The notes: a model not told the origin generated them from the letters alone. A DNA stretch of 49,705 bases from Bacteroidaceae bacterium (GCA_017642425.1 JAGCPB010000112.1:1-49705), one strand, 5' to 3'; positions 7,823 through 16,023 are shown, numbered from the stretch's first letter. Program-made: numbers and translations.

Positions 7823-8839
7823 TCAGAGCTGAATTTCGTTTCCGACCTTGCGGGCGCGGTTTGGATGATCCAGATCCATACCGGTTGCGATACCGATCTC
7901 AACCAGAACATTCCAGCCGGCGCACAGATATACGTACGGGTTGAAGTCACCTGCAGCAGGAGTCTTGATTGTGGGGAACGGAGTGTCATGATCGGCAATT
8001 GCAACGACCTTGACGCCGGCACCCTTGATCAGGCAGTCCTGAATCTTCTGATACTCATCGGCAATAGGATCAACCCAGAATATGATGTCACCCTCCTTCA
8101 TGACCTCCTCAATTCCGTGCAGAGCGTATGTGCCCTCCAGGAAATCGGACTTGCGGCGGGTAATCTCATTGGTCTTGAGGGTGAGCTCCTCGGCTACACC
8201 GTCATTGTAACCGGCAAAGTAGATGGTCTCAGCCTTTTTGACCCAGTCAACGATCTCGGCGGGAACCTGAAGTGTGAGAGCCTTTTCAATCTGTGCGGGC
8301 AGAGCAGCCAGACCGGCCTTTACATCCTTACCTGCGATGTTCCAAAGAACTGACTCATAGTAAAGTGCCTGCTCAACAACGCTCTTGGTGGCGGCAACAG
8401 CCTGCTCCCAACCGCAGTTGAGTACGTGTGTATTGGCGCAGAAAGTAGAAAGGATTGTGCCCTCATTGGCGGTAAGTCCGAAACGCAGGGGATTGCCCTC
8501 CTCCATCAGCTTCTTGGCCAGCAGGGTAACCTCCTTGGTACGGCCTGAGTTAGAAGCCAGGAATACGGCGAATGAGCTCAGATCATACTCGCGTGACTGC
8601 CATGAGCCATCGGTCTGGGCGTTCAGGTCCAGTCCCCAACGCTTGGTCTTGCGCAGAGCGTTCTTGGCGGGGAAGATACGGCTTGAACCCTCACCGGTAA
8701 AATAAGCCTTGCCTGCTTTTGCAACCTTGGCGGCAATCTCCTTGGTGCAAGCGGGATCAAACTTCTTAACAGTCTCTACTGTGTCCATCATCTCCTGTAC
8801 GAGTGCGTACTGAGAATACTTTTTGTCTGTAAGATTCAT
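7823..8839 (-). CDS. Two-SIS-domain sugar-phosphate isomerase/deaminase
   Basis: The protein is 338 residues with two SIS (sugar isomerase) domains, like the C-terminal half of glucosamine-6-phosphate synthase but without the glutaminase domain. Visible motifs are FTGEGSSR (first SIS phosphate loop), ASNSGRTKE (second phosphate-binding Ser/Thr segment) and, in the second half, GYNDGVAEELTLKTNEITRR with EGTYALHGIEE, which match the LKLKEI...HG region of GlmS-type isomerases. The likely reaction is isomerisation or deamination of an amino-sugar or ketosamine phosphate; the substrate is not determined. The start MNLTDKK (8839) was chosen over the ATG at 8866. The DUF4954 gene lies immediately upstream on the same strand, separated by a palindromic repeat pair, so the two may act together. 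Confidence 0.8.
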   Translation of the reverse strand: MNLTDKKYSQYALVQEMMDTVETVKKFDPACTKEIAAKVAKAGKAYFTGEGSSRIFPAKNALRKTKRWGLDLNAQTDGSWQSREYDLSSFAVFLASNSGRTKEVTLLAKKLMEEGNPLRFGLTANEGTILSTFCANTHVLNCGWEQAVAATKSVVEQALYYESVLWNIAGKDVKAGLAALPAQIEKALTLQVPAEIVDWVKKAETIYFAGYNDGVAEELTLKTNEITRRKSDFLEGTYALHGIEEVMKEGDIIFWVDPIADEYQKIQDCLIKGAGVKVVAIADHDTPFPTIKTPAAGDFNPYVYLCAGWNVLVEIGIATGMDLDHPNRARKVGNEIQL

Positions 8840-8874
8840 ATTATAAAGGTTTAAAAATAATATCAAACATGAAA

Positions 8875-8953
8875 ATGGTACAATTGGGGTCAGACCCCTT
8901 TTGTACTATTTTTCCAAAATGATACAAAAGGGGTCTGACCCCAATTGTATCAT
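8875..8953. repeat. Facing pair of GGGGTCAGACCCC repeats
   Basis: The left arm (8875-8906) and right arm (8921-8953) are near-perfect reverse complements of about 32 bases, around a 14-base A/T-rich centre. Each arm also contains its own palindrome, GGGGTCAGACCCC or GGGGTCTGACCCC, flanked by CAATT and TTTTGTA. The right end covers the stop codon of the DUF4954 gene (TCA at 8950-8952), so the last codons of that gene lie in the repeat. Confidence 0.9.
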
Positions 8954-11163
8954 TTTTGGAGGAGGCGCTTGCGGATGCTCTGGACGCGCTCCGTGAACTC
9001 CTTGAGCTCCTTGCGCTGATTCAGGATGAAGCTGTTCTCATCCAGCTTGCCCCATGCAGCCAGCATCTCATCCTCATTCAGGAATGTAGCCTGGCGGAAC
9101 TTGTTCTCATAGTCCTTCTTGCGGGTTGCATAAACCTGATCAAAGATGTAGTTCTGGATATCGATACCCTTGTTGAGTATATTTGCCCAGTCATCGGTGG
9201 TAATTGTCTCTGTACCAAGCACATGCTTGAGCGACATGTACGCGTGACGCAGCTTGTCAATAGGATATTTCTTCCAAATCTCAGTGTAACGGTGGTGAAT
9301 CTCCTTCCAGGTGTTGAGCGTGCCGTCCTTGATATCGGAACGCAACTGGTCAACATCCTCCATTGACATGAGCTGGCCGCCCAGATTGAACCAAACGCGT
9401 GCGCGGTCACCGTCAAACATTTCGCTGATGTTCTGGAATGACTTGTCCTCATTCTCCTCAAGATAAGCCACAATGTTCCTGACAGCATAGTAAATAAGCA
9501 TGTCGCCGTATGCATGGTATGCCTTGTACGGATGCAGGATTACCACCTTGCGCTTTGATTTCTCCATGTTCTCACCAAGCACCTCAAAATCAGCAATCTT
9601 TTCAGGATCACCGTTAAGAAGACCTCGGCCGATTTCCATAAGCTGCTCATCGGTCATTCCATCCAGGCTCTTGCCCTCCTTGCGCAGCCATGCCTTGGCA
9701 GTCCACTTGTCAAGCAGTTTGCGGGCCTCAATGGCCTCTTCCATTGAATCAGGTGCGTAGGCATCGAACTCAATGTTCTGCACCTTGAATACGCGGGTGT
9801 CGCGGGTGGCATACTTCCAGTTGTTGCGGGCCATGGCGAACATATTGTGCAGCCATGAGAATGCCGGCATTACGTGCAGTTCACCGTGAACCTCATCATT
9901 ACTGATGAGCGCGAACGGGAACGGGTTGATCATCTCGGCGGGATAAGCGCCCTTGGCCAGCATTGTGAACGATGCAAACTTGCAAGAGTGCTTGACGCTC
10001 ACGCACAGACCCGGCCAGAATCCGCGTCCGGCCTCAATCTCGTTGTCATTTGTACGTGAATTGTGGTTTGAGCCGATGGTTGCGCCGGCAGCCAGGTTTG
10101 ACTGGCCCTTGACCACGCTTGCAATCAGGAACGAGTTGTTGTGATGCTGCTCGTGAGCCGGGAAAATAAGGTTGTGGAGCACCTCACAGCAGGATATTGT
10201 GGAATTATCGCCCATGAAAGAGTTCATGAGGCGGGCACCGTATTTAAGATTTGAATGACTGCCCAGCACAAAGCGAACGGCAATCACTGAGTAGAACAGA
10301 CGGCAGCCGTATCCGATTATACCGTTTACAAGCACCACGTTCTCACCTATCTGAGTAGGCTCTTTCTCCGATGAATTAATGGTTACGTTCTTGAGTTTGC
10401 TGGCACCCTTGATGTAGCAGCAATTACCTATCTTTACGTCCTTTATGATCCAGCAGTTCTTGATTACGTTGCCGTATCCGATGGTTCCGTAGAATCCGCG
10501 GCGGTTGTCAAAACTGTTCTGCGTGATGGATTTGAGACGGTCCTGCAGACGGCGGTCATTGATGAACTTGGCCCACAGGTAGGCATCGGCCGCAATCATG
10601 CCGTCAAACGGGAGCACCTTGCGGCATCCGGTCTCATTCATGAGCTCCAGCCACACGCGGACATCCTCATCCTCACCCTCCTTGACAATTCCGTTACCGA
10701 ACTTGGCGTGGTCTGTGCACGACATCTCCTGGATGTTGAACAGCATGCATCGGTCACCTATTATATAATGTGACAGGTAATGCACGTTATGGATGGCGCA
10801 GTCATCACCTATATCGCACGAGTGGATTGAGCTGTTGGTGATACCGCATGAGAGCCTAAGATCATGATACTGAAGTCCGTTTGATGTAACACGGCCGATA
10901 CGAACGAATCCGTAGAACTTGTTGTTCTTGATCATCATGGGGTCGAACTCATCGGTCACCAGGATGTTGTCCCAGCTCATAGCTGTGTTGTCATTCTTGA
11001 CCAGAGTCTCAATCTCAAAACTGGTCAGATGACGCCAACCGCCCTTGGGTGCGCACACCTGGGTGTTACGGAGATAATACTTGTCCTGACCTGATGGGAT
11101 ATACTTGGGATCAAGGAAGCTGTTGTAAAGCTGATCCGCCGAAAGAACTGTAACTTTTTCCAT
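8950..11163 (-). CDS. DUF4954 family protein with left-handed beta-helix
   Basis: This is a 737-residue cytoplasmic-looking protein without a signal peptide. The middle region (about 110-430) carries hexapeptide-like repeats typical of left-handed beta-helix acyl- or nucleotidyl-transferase folds (for example IGDDCAIHNVHYL, IGNCCYIKGASKL, IGENVVLVNGII, MGDNSTISCCEVL). The N-terminus and long helical C-terminus match the DUF4954 family found in Bacteroidales and spirochaetes. No function is established for the family. The fold and the neighbouring SIS-domain gene suggest sugar or amino-sugar metabolism, which is inference. The gene ends inside a palindromic repeat. Its 5' side borders the first structured repeat. 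Confidence 0.8.
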   Translation of the reverse strand: MEKVTVLSADQLYNSFLDPKYIPSGQDKYYLRNTQVCAPKGGWRHLTSFEIETLVKNDNTAMSWDNILVTDEFDPMMIKNNKFYGFVRIGRVTSNGLQYHDLRLSCGITNSSIHSCDIGDDCAIHNVHYLSHYIIGDRCMLFNIQEMSCTDHAKFGNGIVKEGEDEDVRVWLELMNETGCRKVLPFDGMIAADAYLWAKFINDRRLQDRLKSITQNSFDNRRGFYGTIGYGNVIKNCWIIKDVKIGNCCYIKGASKLKNVTINSSEKEPTQIGENVVLVNGIIGYGCRLFYSVIAVRFVLGSHSNLKYGARLMNSFMGDNSTISCCEVLHNLIFPAHEQHHNNSFLIASVVKGQSNLAAGATIGSNHNSRTNDNEIEAGRGFWPGLCVSVKHSCKFASFTMLAKGAYPAEMINPFPFALISNDEVHGELHVMPAFSWLHNMFAMARNNWKYATRDTRVFKVQNIEFDAYAPDSMEEAIEARKLLDKWTAKAWLRKEGKSLDGMTDEQLMEIGRGLLNGDPEKIADFEVLGENMEKSKRKVVILHPYKAYHAYGDMLIYYAVRNIVAYLEENEDKSFQNISEMFDGDRARVWFNLGGQLMSMEDVDQLRSDIKDGTLNTWKEIHHRYTEIWKKYPIDKLRHAYMSLKHVLGTETITTDDWANILNKGIDIQNYIFDQVYATRKKDYENKFRQATFLNEDEMLAAWGKLDENSFILNQRKELKEFTERVQSIRKRLLQK

Positions 11164-11290
11164 TAATTATACCATTTTTTGGAATGCGGGTGCAAAGTTA
11201 TTGCATATTTTTTAATTCCGCAAGAATTTGGGCATATAAAATATTATTTTATATGAAGTGCGGATTTTACGTTTTTTCGATATAATCCGA

Positions 11291-11600
11291 TGGAAACTCG
11301 CTGTTTCGCTTCGCTCGGTATTTGCGCTTTACGGCCTATGGCCTTAAGCGTCAGGACAGGATCCTATCTGCGTATTAGAAGCTTTTTACCTTTTTTTAGT
11401 TTGGGGCGGCGACGCCCCAAACCCGTTCCGCGGGACAAGGTCCCGCTCCACTCTGCCGGCCTTCCAGGCCGGGTAAAAAATATCCTCGCTAGCTTTGCTC
11501 GCGAGGATATTTTTTACTTTACTGCAACTGGAAACCTTTTTACACTTTGTATTTCCTATCTGGAAACCTTGTGCGGATTAGAAACACGCACGTGGAAACG
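11291..11600. repeat. Four-hairpin structured repeat, copy 1
   Basis: This fills most of the 450-base gap at 11164-11614. Hairpin 1 (11325-11350) has stem CGCTT/AAGCG with inner GGCC/GGCC. Hairpin 2 (11399-11422) is GTTTGGGGCG, loop GCGA, CGCCCCAAAC. An extra stem GCGGGAC/GTCCCGC lies at 11430-11446. Hairpin 3 (11456-11472) is CCGGCCT, TCC, AGGCCGG. Hairpin 4 (11475-11515) is AAAAATATCCTCGC paired with GCGAGGATATTTTT around a GCTTTGCT-containing loop. TGGAAAC recurs at 11529, 11561 and 11593 with a 32-base period. Copy 2 is at 15595-15870. The last hairpin could also act as a terminator in either direction. Confidence 0.85.
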
Positions 11601-11614
11601 CAGGTGCATTGGTT

Positions 11615-12040
11615 TTATTCAGCAGGTGTCTCTGCTTCCGGTTGTGGTTCGGAGAAATCGTTTTCTCCGTATTTGACAAGGAGATCGTACCAGCCGGCAA
11701 TTTTCTTGATGTGGCTGGGGTATACGCGGTCGCGGTCAAAATCGGGAACGATTCCGGCAAAGAACTTGATGAGCTCGGGGTTTGAGGCCTTGCGCCAGTC
11801 AAACTCTATCTCCTTCTTGCCAAGCTTGTCCTCGATGGCCTGGAAGACCTCGCGCAGAGGCATCTCCTTCTCATCGGTAAAGATGGATATGTCACCAAGA
11901 GAAACCACCTTGTCAGTTCCCTGGATGGGGAAACGTTTCTTGGTCTCGTCAATGTTCTCAACAATAAGGGCTCCGCGTCCGCGGGTGAGCAGCTTGTACA
12001 GGCTGGGTTTGCCCGAAATAGTCAAAATCTCGTTCAGCAT
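11615..12040 (-). CDS. DUF5606 domain protein
   Basis: The protein is 141 residues, starting MLNEILTISGKPSLYKLLTR. This matches the DUF5606 family, a small protein conserved across Bacteroidales next to coaE. The N-terminal part (about 1-50) looks like a small beta-barrel reading GRGALIVENID; the rest contains YPSHIKKIAGWYDLLVKYG. The tail is acidic and proline-rich (EPQPEAETPAE). No catalytic motif or signal peptide is visible. It is the last gene of the nusB-yajC-ybbR-coaE operon, nine bases after the coaE stop. Its function is unknown, and the association with CoA synthesis or the Sec machinery is by gene order only. Confidence 0.85.
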   Translation of the reverse strand: MLNEILTISGKPSLYKLLTRGRGALIVENIDETKKRFPIQGTDKVVSLGDISIFTDEKEMPLREVFQAIEDKLGKKEIEFDWRKASNPELIKFFAGIVPDFDRDRVYPSHIKKIAGWYDLLVKYGENDFSEPQPEAETPAE

Positions 12041-12049
12041 AATAATCTG

Positions 12050-12652
12050 TTATTTATTGAATAATTCCTTACATTTATCCAAAAGCGCATCAATCTGGGG
12101 CTCCAGAGGCTGCACGTTATCATTCACAATTACAAAGTCCGATAAGCGACACTTCTCAGCCTGGTCCATCTGACTCTCAATCCTGGCCATGACCGATTCA
12201 CGGGTAGAGTCATCACGCACAACGCAACGCTGTATGCGGAGCTCCAGCGGGGCATCAACACATACTTTAAAATCCACCTCACCGTCAAATCCCGATTCAA
12301 GCAGTATGGCAGATTCCAATATGCAGAAATCCTTACTTTTCATACCCGCGGCCCACTGTCTGAAATCCTCCCTTACACGAGGATGTATTATGCCATTCAC
12401 CTTAGCCATATTCTCCGGGTTGCCGAAAATAAACCGAGCAAGCACATCCTTCTGCATAATGCCGCATCCGCACGGGCAGTAGAGCGTAGGCCCCACCAGG
12501 CGTGTAAGCTCCAGTTTAAGCACCGGATCCGTGGAAGTAAGCAGCTTGGCGCGATAATCGGAATCATAGACCGGGATGCCACGAAGCTGCATCTTGCCGG
12601 CCACGTAACTCTTGCCGCACCCTATCCCGCCTGTCAGACCTATCGTTACCAT
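12050..12652 (-). CDS. coaE: Dephospho-CoA kinase
   Basis: CoaE phosphorylates the 3' hydroxyl of dephospho-CoA in the last step of coenzyme A synthesis. The protein is 200 residues, the usual size. The P-loop is GLTGGIGCGKS near the N-terminus, followed by the substrate motif YDSDYRAK. Further conserved parts are the HPRVREDF segment and the CVDAPLELRIQR lid region. An insertion CPCGCGIMQKD is somewhat cysteine-rich but lies where the family varies. The start ATG is five bases after the YbbR stop codon, so the gene is part of the same leftward operon. Confidence 0.96.
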   Translation of the reverse strand: MVTIGLTGGIGCGKSYVAGKMQLRGIPVYDSDYRAKLLTSTDPVLKLELTRLVGPTLYCPCGCGIMQKDVLARFIFGNPENMAKVNGIIHPRVREDFRQWAAGMKSKDFCILESAILLESGFDGEVDFKVCVDAPLELRIQRCVVRDDSTRESVMARIESQMDQAEKCRLSDFVIVNDNVQPLEPQIDALLDKCKELFNK

Positions 12653-12657
12653 CAGAA

Positions 12658-13659
12658 TCAGAAGAAATGGCTTTCCATCAAGAAATCAACGGTACGACTC
12701 TGCAAACGGACATTCCGCACATTGGCCGGCTGAGAGAATATATGCAACGGAGCCTTGGAGACATCGCGCCCGGCTATATCATTGTAATCCACCACAATCT
12801 GGAAGTCCCGGGTACTGACCCTGTCATACTCTGACATCTTGACCCAGAAGACAACCACTGCCTTAGACGGGAAAGACTTGAGCGACACGGATTCCGGGAA
12901 ATTCACCCCGGTTACAGGTATCTCCAGACTCTTCTCAGTGTATTGCTGCGAAATCACGGTCATATTCACCTTGTCAGCATCCAGAATCACACCGGGAATT
13001 GGTTTTACTGAAGCGGTAATGAAGGTTGAATCAGACGCCACAGTAACACTCCCGATATCCAGGACAAGACGGTGCGATAAGGTATCGGACAACAGGACCT
13101 GAGCCCTAATGCTGTCCGGCCTGAGTTCAATCCGCTCCATAAAGAACTGATTCTGACTCTCTACGCTACCGTCAAACTCGACAGGAAGCATAACGCTGCG
13201 CTGGAGAGCGTACTGATAGACCAATGAATCCGGCTTGACAGAACCGATGGAGACCGATGGGGGCAGAAGAACTGAAATGGAATCACGTAACCGCTGTGTC
13301 GGAACAGCTGCGTGGCCCTGGTTCAAGATGAAAAGGTCATTGCTGACATTCAGCACACGCTTGCCTCCCCTACGGCCCGATTTACGCAAAGCCGTACCCT
13401 TACCGTTTAACGATACCGTAATCTGGCTTGCCGGAGGAGTGATCACACGTATGCCATCAGGGATTCCCGTAACCTGGACCGGCACCTTGAGCTCAGAGTC
13501 ATAGTTCTTGCTCATGGTCTGTGTCCACCAGAAAAAGAAGGTTATGGCCAAAATAAGCAGAAAAACCGTAAAATCCCCCTTGAACAGTTTCAAGAGGGAA
13601 GCTCCGATTTTTCTCAATGATTCTGCAAATCGGGATTTTGGCCTACCTGAGTCCCGCAT
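12658..13659 (-). CDS. YbbR-like (CdaR-type) membrane-anchored protein
   Basis: The protein is 333 residues. One transmembrane segment near residues 32-48 (FTVFLLILAITFFFWWTQ) anchors a long outside region built of YbbR-like beta repeats (for example ELKVPVQVTGIPDGI and KSLEIPVTGVNFPESV). In Firmicutes the YbbR protein CdaR regulates the c-di-AMP cyclase. No cyclase gene is seen here, so that role is not claimed. Its place between yajC and coaE is the common Bacteroidales order. There is no lipobox. Confidence 0.85.
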   Translation of the reverse strand: MRDSGRPKSRFAESLRKIGASLLKLFKGDFTVFLLILAITFFFWWTQTMSKNYDSELKVPVQVTGIPDGIRVITPPASQITVSLNGKGTALRKSGRRGGKRVLNVSNDLFILNQGHAAVPTQRLRDSISVLLPPSVSIGSVKPDSLVYQYALQRSVMLPVEFDGSVESQNQFFMERIELRPDSIRAQVLLSDTLSHRLVLDIGSVTVASDSTFITASVKPIPGVILDADKVNMTVISQQYTEKSLEIPVTGVNFPESVSLKSFPSKAVVVFWVKMSEYDRVSTRDFQIVVDYNDIAGRDVSKAPLHIFSQPANVRNVRLQSRTVDFLMESHFF

Positions 13660-13677
13660 GCGTATTCCTACAAAAAA

Positions 13678-14130
13678 TTAAGCTTTCTCGTCCTTGCTGG
13701 GATCCTTCTTGCGGCGGCGTGAAGGTTTCTCAGGCTTGGCGGGCTGAGGTGTGGGAACCGGATTGACATAACGCTTGTCAACCTTGATTCTCATGCCCTG
13801 AGCAATCTCAAGGGTTACTGATACCTCATCCATATCCTTTACCTTACCGAATATACCGGAACTTGTAACAACATCCTGCTCTTTCTGCAGGGCGTTGCGG
13901 AACTTTTCACCCTCCTTGTCCTGACGGGGACGCATAAAGATCATCATGAGAGCCAGCATGACCAGGATCAGCATGAACGGACCGCCAAGCAGGCCGCCGC
14001 CCTGTGCGCCGGAACTCTGAGAATCCGATGCGGGTGCATCAAGGTTAACATCCTGGATAAAGTTCACTGTGTGTACGTTCACCTCCTGATATGTCATCTG
14101 GAAGGGATCAAGCATAAGCATCTGTGCCAT
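13678..14130 (-). CDS. yajC: Preprotein translocase subunit YajC
   Basis: YajC is a small inner-membrane partner of SecDF in protein export. The protein is 150 residues. One transmembrane helix (about 52-66, PFMLILVMLALMMIFM) is followed by RPRQDKEGEKFRNALQ and SSGIFGKVKDMDEVSVTLEI, the typical YajC core. The N-terminal extension (MAQMLMLDPFQMTYQEVN) and basic tail (RRRKKDPSKDEKA) are as often seen in Bacteroidota. It lies 21 bases after nusB in the same operon. Confidence 0.95.
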   Translation of the reverse strand: MAQMLMLDPFQMTYQEVNVHTVNFIQDVNLDAPASDSQSSGAQGGGLLGGPFMLILVMLALMMIFMRPRQDKEGEKFRNALQKEQDVVTSSGIFGKVKDMDEVSVTLEIAQGMRIKVDKRYVNPVPTPQPAKPEKPSRRRKKDPSKDEKA

Positions 14131-14151
14131 AATCGATTTATTTTTTGTTGT

Positions 14152-15075
14152 TTATAATTCCTTATTGAGACGGCCCTGCGATGACAGGTCCTTTACTATC
14201 GTATCAAGCATGCCGTTCACGAAACTACCGCTGGCCGGCGTACTCAGGAACTTGGCCAGTTCAACATACTCGTTTATGGTAACCCGGAGCGGTATCTGCG
14301 GGAAATGAAGCATCTCGGCCATTGCAACCTGAATGATAATCACGTCCAGGAATGCCAGACGGCTGGGATCCCATCGGCGGCAATTGGCGGCCACCACCTC
14401 TTCACGCTCTGCAGCAGTATCCAGTCCGTAATGCAGCAGGTCCAGTGCAAACTGACGGTCCTCATCATCCTTGAACTCACTTTTGAGCGGCTGCTCACCG
14501 GCCTTACCGTCTTCAAAGCCACGGATAGTCTTGAGCACGAATGAGTCAATCAGCTCCTTATCGCCGTTCCAGTAAATGTTCTGCTCCTCAAGAAGTGCGT
14601 CAAGCTCATCACTGTTCTCCACAAATTCCTTGTAGAGCTTGCGGACCAGCTCCTTATCGGACTCAAAATCAAACTTTTCACACTGCATGTACTCTTCCAT
14701 GATATCGGACTCAAGAATACGCGTGCAGGTGTCATTAAGCCAATCGGACTCAAAAAGCCAGTCCATGTCATTGCTCTGGATGTACGCGGCCAGCTCAACA
14801 TTGGTTTCCAGCTGCTCCAGGAAACGGTTCCCGGCAAACAGATGCTCCCTACGGGATATATGCGGAGCGTTCATGCGCTGCTGACGGGCCACCGACTTGC
14901 GGATCCGGAGCGCCCACGCCACAGGAATGAAAAGAAGGGTTTTATAAAGTGAATATGCGCTGTCAATGCTCTGAGCGAGCTCACGATCGGCCGATGCCGT
15001 GTTCTGCCCGCCGTTCTGGTAGTATGCGTAGATTACCTGAACTACTTTCAGTCTGATGAGAACTCTGTTGATCAT
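14152..15075 (-). CDS. nusB: Transcription antitermination factor NusB (long form)
   Basis: NusB binds boxA RNA with S10 (NusE) to promote rRNA antitermination. The protein is 307 residues from MINRVLIRLKVVQVIYAYYQ. The longer open frame to 15291 would add 72 residues of no similarity across the promoter. The NusB fold is in the C-terminal third (SRLAFLDVIIIQVAMAEMLHFPQIPLRVTINEYVELAKFLST, with GSFVNGMLD). The extended N-terminal half is typical of Bacteroidota NusB. It is the first gene of a leftward operon continuing to DUF5606. Confidence 0.95.
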   Translation of the reverse strand: MINRVLIRLKVVQVIYAYYQNGGQNTASADRELAQSIDSAYSLYKTLLFIPVAWALRIRKSVARQQRMNAPHISRREHLFAGNRFLEQLETNVELAAYIQSNDMDWLFESDWLNDTCTRILESDIMEEYMQCEKFDFESDKELVRKLYKEFVENSDELDALLEEQNIYWNGDKELIDSFVLKTIRGFEDGKAGEQPLKSEFKDDEDRQFALDLLHYGLDTAAEREEVVAANCRRWDPSRLAFLDVIIIQVAMAEMLHFPQIPLRVTINEYVELAKFLSTPASGSFVNGMLDTIVKDLSSQGRLNKEL

Positions 15076-15102
15076 TTGCGTCCAAACCGTTAATCCGGTC
15101 CG

Positions 15103-15110
15103 CAAAAGTA
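15103..15110 (-). promoter_or_regulatory. -7 box for the nusB operon
   Basis: On the minus strand this reads TACTTTTG, a TAnnTTTG match, 27 bases before the nusB ATG. A TTTG lies only 15 bases upstream, so the -33 element is uncertain. Confidence 0.45.
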
Positions 15111-15208
15111 CAACTTTTTTCGTGACAAACTCCATTTTATGGAGGCTATTTCTTGGCTGGACCGAATCAAATTCCCATATTTGTGGAAATTTCAACAATA
15201 CGAGCGTT

Positions 15209-15577
15209 ATGGAAGAGTACAGGAAGAAGACAGCCGATGAGATTGAGAAAGACGTAATCTTCTCACACGCCATCAAGGCAGGCAAGCGCATCTACTACAT
15301 GGATGTGCGCAAGACACGCAAGGACGAGATGTATCTGTCCATCACCGAGAGCAAGAAAATCGTGACCGGAGAGGGTGATGACCAGCAGGTAAGTTTTGAG
15401 AAGCACAAGATTTTCCTCTACAGGGAGGATTTCAGCAATTTTATAGACGGACTGACCAAGACTATCAAATTCATTCACGAGGCGGAGAAGGATGGGGCCG
15501 ATGAGGCCGAACCGGAGGCTCCTGCAGAGGAGAAAGCTGAGGATAAAACCGAGGAGGATTTTAAGATTGAGTTTTAA
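15209..15577 (+). CDS. DUF3276 / PUR-alpha-like nucleic-acid-binding protein
   Basis: The protein is 122 residues from MEEYRKKTADEIEKDVIFSH, matching the DUF3276 family. Members have a PUR-repeat fold that binds single-stranded nucleic acid. Conserved segments are KAGKRIYYMDVRKTRKDEMYLSITESKK and HKIFLYREDFSNFIDGL, each seen in full here. The tail is very acidic (EPEAPAEEKAEDKTEEDF). A longer frame from 15056 is rejected because it overlaps nusB and lacks similarity. The gene is divergent from nusB and is followed by the second structured repeat. Confidence 0.88.
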   Translation: MEEYRKKTADEIEKDVIFSHAIKAGKRIYYMDVRKTRKDEMYLSITESKKIVTGEGDDQQVSFEKHKIFLYREDFSNFIDGLTKTIKFIHEAEKDGADEAEPEAPAEEKAEDKTEEDFKIEF

Positions 15578-15594
15578 GCCTTGCGGCGGGTTTC

Positions 15595-15870
15595 TCGCTG
15601 CTTTGCAGCTCGGTTTCTTTTGACTTTTATGGCCCTTTTGGCCTAAAAAGTCGCTAACTGGAAACTTATCTGCGTATTTGATATACGACATTTTTTTAGT
15701 TTGGGGCGGCGACGCCCCAAACCCGTTCCATTCCACTACGTTCCATTCCACTCTGCCGGCCTTCCAGGCCGGGTAAAACGGAATCCCGACGGGCTTCGCT
15801 GTCGGAATTCCGTTTTACTGGGTGCAGATGGAAACTTTCTGCGGATTTGAATCACGGGATGGAAACCTTT
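15595..15870. repeat. Four-hairpin structured repeat, copy 2
   Basis: This occupies most of the gap at 15578-16023. Hairpin 1 (15622-15652) is GACTTTT/AAAAGTC with inner GGCC/GGCC. Hairpin 2 (15699-15722) and hairpin 3 (15756-15772) are identical to copy 1 and lie exactly 4300 bases from it. Hairpin 4 (15775-15816) pairs AAAACGGAAT with ATTCCGTTTT and CCGAC with GTCGG around GGGCTTCGCT. TGGAAAC recurs at 15659, 15829 and 15860. In place of the extra stem of copy 1 there is a direct repeat of GTTCCATTCCACT. Confidence 0.85.
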
Positions 15871-15886
15871 GTGAATCGGTATTCAT

Positions 15887-15924
15887 AATTTTCAATTTTC
15901 AATTCTCAATTTTCAATTTTTTTT
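15887..15924. repeat. AATTTTC micro-repeat
   Basis: The motif TTTCAATT is repeated about four times with a period of 10 bases, ending in a T tract just before the rplY -7 box. It makes the region A/T-rich, as often seen upstream of strong promoters. Confidence 0.6.
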
Positions 15925-15925
15925 A

Positions 15926-15971
15926 TACCTTTGCGCCGCTTTTACGTAAAGCCTGCCCTGAAAGGGCGGAG
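15926..15971 (+). promoter_or_regulatory. rplY promoter and two-hairpin leader
   Basis: TACCTTTG at 15926-15933 is a TAnnTTTG match. Directly after it come GCTTTTACGTAAAGC (15938-15952, near-perfect hairpin) and GCCC, TGAAA, GGGC (15955-15967), then GTTTTG. The leader is about 85 bases long. The hairpins could be an autoregulatory or attenuator structure for L25; this is inference. Confidence 0.45.
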
Positions 15972-16023
15972 TTTTGTGTGATGGTGAATTGAATAATAAC
16001 AATTTAGAGTAACACGTTTAAAG

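Noticed and set aside
11290-11676. A 128-codon frame across the first structured repeat
   Set aside because: It runs through four hairpins and into the DUF5606 gene antisense, and the second repeat copy does not keep the frame.
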